From positions 7,740 through 18,592 of the forward strand of contig PAQB01000007.1 of NCBI GenBank assembly GCA_002709185.1: a DNA stretch of 10,853 nt, read 5' to 3'. Shown here piece by piece: positions 6,926 to 10,853 of the stretch. The notes under the pieces were generated by a model. The model was not told the origin of the DNA, ran no database searches, and worked only from the letters and a program-made list of their open reading frames with translations. The position numbers and the translations under genes were made by a program. The DNA comes from Flavobacteriaceae bacterium (GTDB lineage Bacteria > Bacteroidota > Bacteroidia > Flavobacteriales > Flavobacteriaceae). The first letter of the stretch is position 1, and the number at the start of each line of letters is the position of its first letter.

Positions 6926-9796
6926 ATGAAAAAAATTACTCTCTCGTTAATTGCATTCTCTTTTATTTCAAATGCTTTTGCACAAATACTTGATCAATCT
7001 GCAAATTGGCCTAATTCAGATTGGGTTTTAACAGGCACGTACAACGAACAAACCGGACTGGTATCTAACCCAACTGAGGAAGGTTTTACATTTTTATGGG
7101 ATGATGATGCTGCAGGAAATGCATCAACTAGTGATGACTTACAATTGACCTCTCCAGTAATTGATCTTACATCAGCCGCAGAAGGTGGTGAAAACTTCAT
7201 TTATATTTTTGGTGAATATATATACCGTGTATACTCATCTGATTATTTGGCAATTGAGACATTTGATGCAGATTCTGAAAGCTGGAATGTATTAGAAATT
7301 TTTGAAGCTAATTCAGATAACGAAGACTACAAAAGTTGTTCATTAAGCTCTGAGTATGAAACTCCTCAAATTGATATTTCAGATTTTACCACCACTCAAT
7401 TGGCTGGATTTAAATATCGAATTTCTTATGACGATGCCTTAAGTCCTGGTGGATGGGAGTGGGGTTTTTGTTTTTCCTCACCCACAATAAGATCATCATC
7501 TCCGCCGGCATGTTTAGATCCATCCCAACTAACGGCATCAAACATCACCGCAACAAAAGCGGATTTAAGTTGGACTGAAAATGGAACTGCATTAGTCTGG
7601 GACATTGAATTTGGACCATCTGGTTTTACTCCCAGTGGAGATCCTACAGCAAGTGAAATTAGTAACCCTTACGTTGCTGACGAACTTGAGTCTGAAACCC
7701 CCTATGATTTTTATGTAAGAGCAAATTGTGGTGCCGAAGACGGGGTCTCAAGCTGGGTTGGACCCTACACATTTACGACTCTTTGTGCAATAGTTGTTGC
7801 ACCATATTATGAAGGTTTTGAATCTTTTACTACATCAGCATCGCCTTTTGAATCTGGAAATTGTTGGACAGCTACTGGTGGTGCTTATTTTTGGGAATGT
7901 GCACCTGGGTATGACACTGGATCAGGAAACACAGGTCCAAGTCCAAATATAAATTCAGGTAATTATTTTTACACAGAGGCCTCAAGTGGTTCGTCTGGTG
8001 ACATTGCAGAACTCGTATCTCCTGAGATAGACTTATCTGCCATGACCAATCCCGGACTTAGTTTCGATTATCACATGTATGGTAGTGTGATTGGTACATT
8101 GGATGTATTGATAAATGGTGTTGATAATGTATGGACTTTAAGTGGACAACAGCAAGACTCTGAAACAACCCCATGGGAACCAGTGCTTTTGAGTTTATCT
8201 GATTATGTTGGACAAATTATAACAGTTACCTTTAGAGCAACTAGTGCAGGAACTTTTCAAGGTGATCTTGCGATTGATAATGTGATATTTGAAGAATTAC
8301 CAGAATGTCCGTCCCCAACTTCACTTTCAGTACAGTCAGTAACTGCGACATCTGCTGAGCTAAATTGGACTGAAAATGGATTAGCAACATTATGGGATAT
8401 CGAAATCGTAAATCAAGACACTGGAGATTCAGAGCTTGTTTATGGAGTTAATAAACCTTATACGGCAGTTGGACTAATTCCAGAAACCAATTACTCTTAT
8501 ACAGTAAGTTCTCAATGCGATAATGACGAAATTTCTGACTCATCCGAACCGTTCAATTTTACAACTGAAGAGTCATGTCCAACTCCAACTTCACTTTTTG
8601 TACAGTCAATAACCGACACATCCGCTGAATTAAATTGGACTGAAAACGGATTAGCAACATTATGGGATATCGAAATCATCAATCAAAGCTCTGGCGATTC
8701 AGAACTTATTTCTGGAGTTAATAACCCTTACACAGCAGATGGCCTGCTTCAAAATACCGATTACTCCTTTGTGGTAATTTCGCAATGCGATAATGACGAA
8801 ATTTCTGATGCATCCGAACAATATTATTTCACGACTGATGAGTCATGTCCAACTCCAACTTCACTTTTTGTACAATCAATAACTGCCACATCTGCTGAAT
8901 TAAATTGGACTGAAAATGGAATCGCAACGCTATGGAACGTAGAAATCGTGAATGTGAGTTCAGGAGCATCCGCTACAGGCACACCAACTTCTATTGGAGT
9001 CACTAATCCCTATTTAGCTGAAGGTTTAATTGGAGATACTCTGTATGAATTCTATGTTCAATCCAACTGCGGTGAAGAAGATGGATTATCTGAGTGGGCT
9101 GGACCTTATATATTCATAACTCCTTATATTGCCGTAGATCCAACATGTTCAAATGGAATATTCGTAGACTCCGGTGGCGCTAATTTAACCTACTCAGATG
9201 ATGAAGATATAATTTACACAATTTGTCCAGATAATCCAGGAGAAATTGTGACTGTATACTTTACCTCTTTTTCTCTTGAAAATGATGGTGATGGTTGTTT
9301 TGACGGTTTGACAATTTACGACGCGCCTGATGACGAAATTGAAGATTATATGATTCTCCCACCAGGTGGTGACACACAGTGGTGTTGGGATAGAGATGAT
9401 GAGAGTGACTCTGCTGGCTCTGGGGATTTACAAGGTATGACAATTACTTCTTCACATGAAACAGGATGTTTAACTTTTCACTTTACATCCGATGGTAGTG
9501 TTCAACGTGATGGTTGGGAAGCAATCATAACTTGTAATACCTTATCTAATTCAAGTCATGAATATGAAACCTTATTTACTTATAATCCCAATCCGGTTAA
9601 GGACCATTTAATAATTAACGCACAGACAAATGTTGATAAGGTCACTGTACTGAACATGTTGGGTCAAGTTGTTTTACGTCAAACTCCTGACAGCTTAAAC
9701 TGTACGGTTGATATGGCTGAAATGAAAACGGGTGTTTATTTTGTTCAAGTTTCTGTTGGAAATGTAACAGAAACAGTGCGGGTTTTAAAGCAGTAA
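6926..9796 (+). CDS. T9SS-secreted modular protein (jelly-roll, FN3 x4, CUB, type A sorting domain)
   Basis: A 956-aa predicted cell-surface or extracellular protein, probably an adhesin or carbohydrate-binding scaffold; no catalytic domain was recognised. Order: signal peptide 1-20 ending NAFAQ; a jelly-roll-like domain about 21-190; FN3 196-286; a second jelly-roll/MAM-like domain about 287-458 (EGFES near its start, DLAIDNV near its end); three tandem FN3 repeats starting at C461, C551 and C641 (period 90 residues); a Cys-containing CUB-like domain 741-870; and a T9SS type A sorting domain about 880-956 with YNPNPVKDHL, VTVLNMLGQVV and KTGVYFVQVSVG, ending VRVLKQ. That tail predicts export by the type IX system with cleavage and surface attachment or release. 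I chose the ATG at 6926 because it gives a proper signal peptide; the frame stays open back to 6716, but that extension overlaps the previous gene and would bury the signal. Ligand unknown. Confidence 0.88.
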   Translation: MKKITLSLIAFSFISNAFAQILDQSANWPNSDWVLTGTYNEQTGLVSNPTEEGFTFLWDDDAAGNASTSDDLQLTSPVIDLTSAAEGGENFIYIFGEYIYRVYSSDYLAIETFDADSESWNVLEIFEANSDNEDYKSCSLSSEYETPQIDISDFTTTQLAGFKYRISYDDALSPGGWEWGFCFSSPTIRSSSPPACLDPSQLTASNITATKADLSWTENGTALVWDIEFGPSGFTPSGDPTASEISNPYVADELESETPYDFYVRANCGAEDGVSSWVGPYTFTTLCAIVVAPYYEGFESFTTSASPFESGNCWTATGGAYFWECAPGYDTGSGNTGPSPNINSGNYFYTEASSGSSGDIAELVSPEIDLSAMTNPGLSFDYHMYGSVIGTLDVLINGVDNVWTLSGQQQDSETTPWEPVLLSLSDYVGQIITVTFRATSAGTFQGDLAIDNVIFEELPECPSPTSLSVQSVTATSAELNWTENGLATLWDIEIVNQDTGDSELVYGVNKPYTAVGLIPETNYSYTVSSQCDNDEISDSSEPFNFTTEESCPTPTSLFVQSITDTSAELNWTENGLATLWDIEIINQSSGDSELISGVNNPYTADGLLQNTDYSFVVISQCDNDEISDASEQYYFTTDESCPTPTSLFVQSITATSAELNWTENGIATLWNVEIVNVSSGASATGTPTSIGVTNPYLAEGLIGDTLYEFYVQSNCGEEDGLSEWAGPYIFITPYIAVDPTCSNGIFVDSGGANLTYSDDEDIIYTICPDNPGEIVTVYFTSFSLENDGDGCFDGLTIYDAPDDEIEDYMILPPGGDTQWCWDRDDESDSAGSGDLQGMTITSSHETGCLTFHFTSDGSVQRDGWEAIITCNTLSNSSHEYETLFTYNPNPVKDHLIINAQTNVDKVTVLNMLGQVVLRQTPDSLNCTVDMAEMKTGVYFVQVSVGNVTETVRVLKQ
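8306..9115 (+). repeat. Three tandem 270-bp FN3-encoding repeats
   Basis: Units begin at 8306, 8576 and 8846, each at a TGT (Cys) codon, with an exact 270-bp period between the first three starts. Similarity holds at the DNA level: 8378-8407 is identical to 8648-8677 (30 nt), 8513-8538 to 8783-8808 (26 nt), and 8570-8604 to 8840-8874 (35 nt). The third unit diverges in its second half and becomes more like the FN3 domain coded near 7511-7783 (Y-V-x-(S/A)-N-C-G-x-E-D-G pattern). This points to recent internal duplication or gene conversion. Confidence 0.9.
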
Positions 9797-9818
9797 ATTT
9801 TCTAAAAACTCTATTTAT

Positions 9819-9854
9819 AAAACTCCGCAAGTGCGGAGTTTTTTGCTTTTTTTT
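9819..9854 (+). terminator. Strong intrinsic terminator
   Basis: A perfect 10-bp stem, AAAACTCCGC (9819-9828) with GCGGAGTTTT (9833-9842), closes a 4-nt AAGT loop and runs into a T-rich tail (TTTTTTGCTTTTTTTT) ending at 9854. It starts 22 nt after the stop of the 956-aa protein and ends that transcript. The left side has no matching T-run for the opposite strand, so it acts in the plus direction. Confidence 0.93.
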
Positions 9855-9867
9855 AATAATGAATTGT

Positions 9868-9892
9868 TTGGCTTGCAGCCAATTTTATTTTT
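9868..9892 (+). terminator. Second, weaker hairpin with T-rich tail
   Basis: TTGGCT (9868-9873) pairs perfectly with AGCCAA (9877-9882) across a TGC loop and is followed by TTTTATTTTT. The short 6-bp stem would be a weak terminator, placed as a backup about 25 nt after the strong one. Confidence 0.45.
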
Positions 9893-9936
9893 ACAAGCTT
9901 GAGTATTACAATTTGTTTATCATTTTAACGTATTTA

Positions 9937-9954
9937 TTAAACACTTTATCGATT
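9937..9954 (+). promoter_or_regulatory. Shared 18-bp upstream element, copy 2
   Basis: TTAAACACTTTATCGATT, identical to 6836-6853, ends 68 nt before the ATG of the second secreted protein. Flanks are only loosely alike: both copies are preceded at short distance by ATCAT and TAACGT, and both are followed by TATGGT. Confidence 0.5.
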
Positions 9955-10022
9955 ATGTGTACAATGTTTATGATATGGTGTTATTATGAACTAATTTTAT
10001 AGACTATCTAAAATATATAACT

Positions 10023-10853
10023 ATGAAAAAAATTACTTTAATATTATTTTTACTCTTTTTCAGCTTCAATTCCTATGCTCAATTTACTCAAGGATTTGAA
10101 ACTGGTATTGATAATGGTTGGACCATCATTAATGACGGTGATGCCAATGGATGGGTTCAAAATACATCCCCTTCGGGAGGTGCGATTGAAGGCGATGCAG
10201 TAGCTAGTATATCATACAGTTCGTCTGCCCATGATGATTATTTAATTACTCCTCCAATTGCTGTTAGTGTAGGATCAAATGAACTATTATCATTTTATGT
10301 AAAATCTCGTTCTTCCACCTTTTTAGAGTCTTACGAAGTATTATTATCAACTACGGATGCCTTGGAAGCATCTTCTTTTACAGAAATTCTACAGGCCTCC
10401 AGCGATGCTCCTAATTCATGGACTCCACTTGAATTTGATCTTAGCTCCTACGCAGGCCAAACTGTTTATGTCGCTGTAAGGGCAACTGGAACAGATGAAT
10501 GGCAACTTTTTGTGGATAATGTTATAAGCTATCCTGCTCCTAGTTGTCCAGATCCGACCGATTTGGCTGTTTCTAGTATCACAGCTTCCTCAGCCAGTCT
10601 TGCATGGACACCTGGTGGTACAGAGACTGCATGGGAATATGTAGTTCAAGCAGCAGGTACTGGAGAACCAACTGGAGATGGTACAGCTACAACAGCAAAT
10701 CCTATTTCTTTAAGCGGATTAACATCTGGCACTGATTATGAAATTTATTTGCGTGCTGTTTGTGATCCACTTAATTCTAGTTCTTGGGTAAGTACAACTT
10801 TTACCACTCAATGCGATACATTTACTGCACCATATTCTCAAGATTTTGAAAAT
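10023..10853 (+). CDS. Secreted modular protein with cleaved-adhesin/choice-of-anchor-J-like and FN3 domains, 3' end outside window
   Basis: The frame is open from the ATG at 10023 to the window end (277 codons) with no stop, so the gene is cut by the window. Residues 1-20 are a signal peptide ending SYAQ. Residues about 22-167 form a jelly-roll of the cleaved-adhesin/choice-of-anchor-J kind, known from gingipain adhesin regions: QGFETGIDNGWTIINDGD at the start, DDYLITPPI in the middle, SSYAGQTVYVAVRATGTDEW and LFVDNV near the end. An FN3 domain follows at 175-262, starting with CPDPTDLAVSSITASSASL, and C264 to the edge (YSQDFEN) begins another jelly-roll. The first 15 nt of the gene are identical to those of the 956-aa protein, and the modules match in type and order, so the two are probably paralogues. 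A T9SS sorting domain is expected beyond the edge but not seen. Confidence 0.85.
   Translation, partial: MKKITLILFLLFFSFNSYAQFTQGFETGIDNGWTIINDGDANGWVQNTSPSGGAIEGDAVASISYSSSAHDDYLITPPIAVSVGSNELLSFYVKSRSSTFLESYEVLLSTTDALEASSFTEILQASSDAPNSWTPLEFDLSSYAGQTVYVAVRATGTDEWQLFVDNVISYPAPSCPDPTDLAVSSITASSASLAWTPGGTETAWEYVVQAAGTGEPTGDGTATTANPISLSGLTSGTDYEIYLRAVCDPLNSSSWVSTTFTTQCDTFTAPYSQDFEN

Larger units (their letters stand above)
9855..10022 (+). other. Intergenic region before the second secreted protein gene
   Basis: A 168-nt A/T-rich non-coding stretch. It holds a second hairpin with a T-rich tail (9868-9892), the 18-bp shared element (9937-9954) and a 68-nt A/T-rich segment up to the ATG at 10023. 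TATGGT at 9974-9979 recalls TATGGT at 6886-6891 in the first gene's leader. No convincing complete TTTG/TAnnTTTG promoter pair was found, and I see no small gene here. Confidence 0.6.

Noticed and set aside
8306..9115. CRISPR-like or other non-coding array
   Set aside because: The repeats are 270 bp, lie in frame and code FN3 domains; there are no short direct repeats with spacers.
9642..9830. Minus-strand open frame across the end of the 956-aa gene
   Set aside because: It lies antisense to the conserved T9SS sorting domain and starts in the terminator stem; its composition is that of a shadow frame.
1..10853. tRNA, rRNA, insertion sequence, phage or defence genes
   Set aside because: No such gene, transposase, integrase or terminal inverted repeat pair was recognised anywhere in the window.

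Overview
The window comes from a low-GC, Gram-negative member of the Bacteroidota, most likely a flavobacterium. Three things support this: a C-terminal type IX secretion (T9SS) type A sorting domain; secreted proteins built from FN3, jelly-roll and CUB modules with the 'SWTENG'-type FN3 signature common in Flavobacteriia; and starts with A/T-rich leaders and no clear Shine-Dalgarno. The placement is by family resemblance; there is no rRNA or marker gene here.

Positions 1-6780 hold a compact, co-directional set of five genes that looks like one xylose-use operon: xylulokinase (xylB, 151-1638), xylose isomerase (xylA, 1642-2967), an SLC5/SGLT-type sodium-sugar symporter (2995-4668), a predicted lipoprotein esterase of the CE1/LpqC alpha/beta-hydrolase type (4699-5571), and a secreted protein with a carboxypeptidase-regulatory-like domain and an unrecognised C-terminal region (5575-6780). 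Gaps are 3, 27, 30 and 3 nt. The symporter would bring xylose across the inner membrane. XylA isomerises it to xylulose, and XylB phosphorylates that to xylulose 5-phosphate for the pentose phosphate pathway. The esterase could strip acyl groups from xylan-derived material outside the cytoplasm (inference). A perfect 12-bp inverted repeat (6794-6820) lies just past the last gene.

Positions 6926-10853 hold two tandem secreted modular proteins. The first (6926-9796, 956 aa) is complete: signal peptide, jelly-roll-like domain, FN3, second jelly-roll (MAM-like) domain, three tandem 90-residue FN3 repeats that are strongly alike at the DNA level, CUB domain, and T9SS sorting domain. It is followed by a strong intrinsic terminator (9819-9854) and a second weaker hairpin with a T-rich tail (9868-9892). 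The second (10023 onward) runs off the window and has a signal peptide, a cleaved-adhesin/choice-of-anchor-J-like domain, an FN3 domain and the start of another jelly-roll. An identical 18-bp element lies about 70 bp upstream of each start codon, which suggests shared regulation or a duplicated promoter region.

No RNA gene, CRISPR array, insertion sequence or defence system was recognised. The most unusual signals are the shared upstream element, the homogenised FN3 repeats, the animal-SGLT-like transporter in a bacterial xylose operon, and a gene-like small antisense frame that starts head-to-head with xylB.
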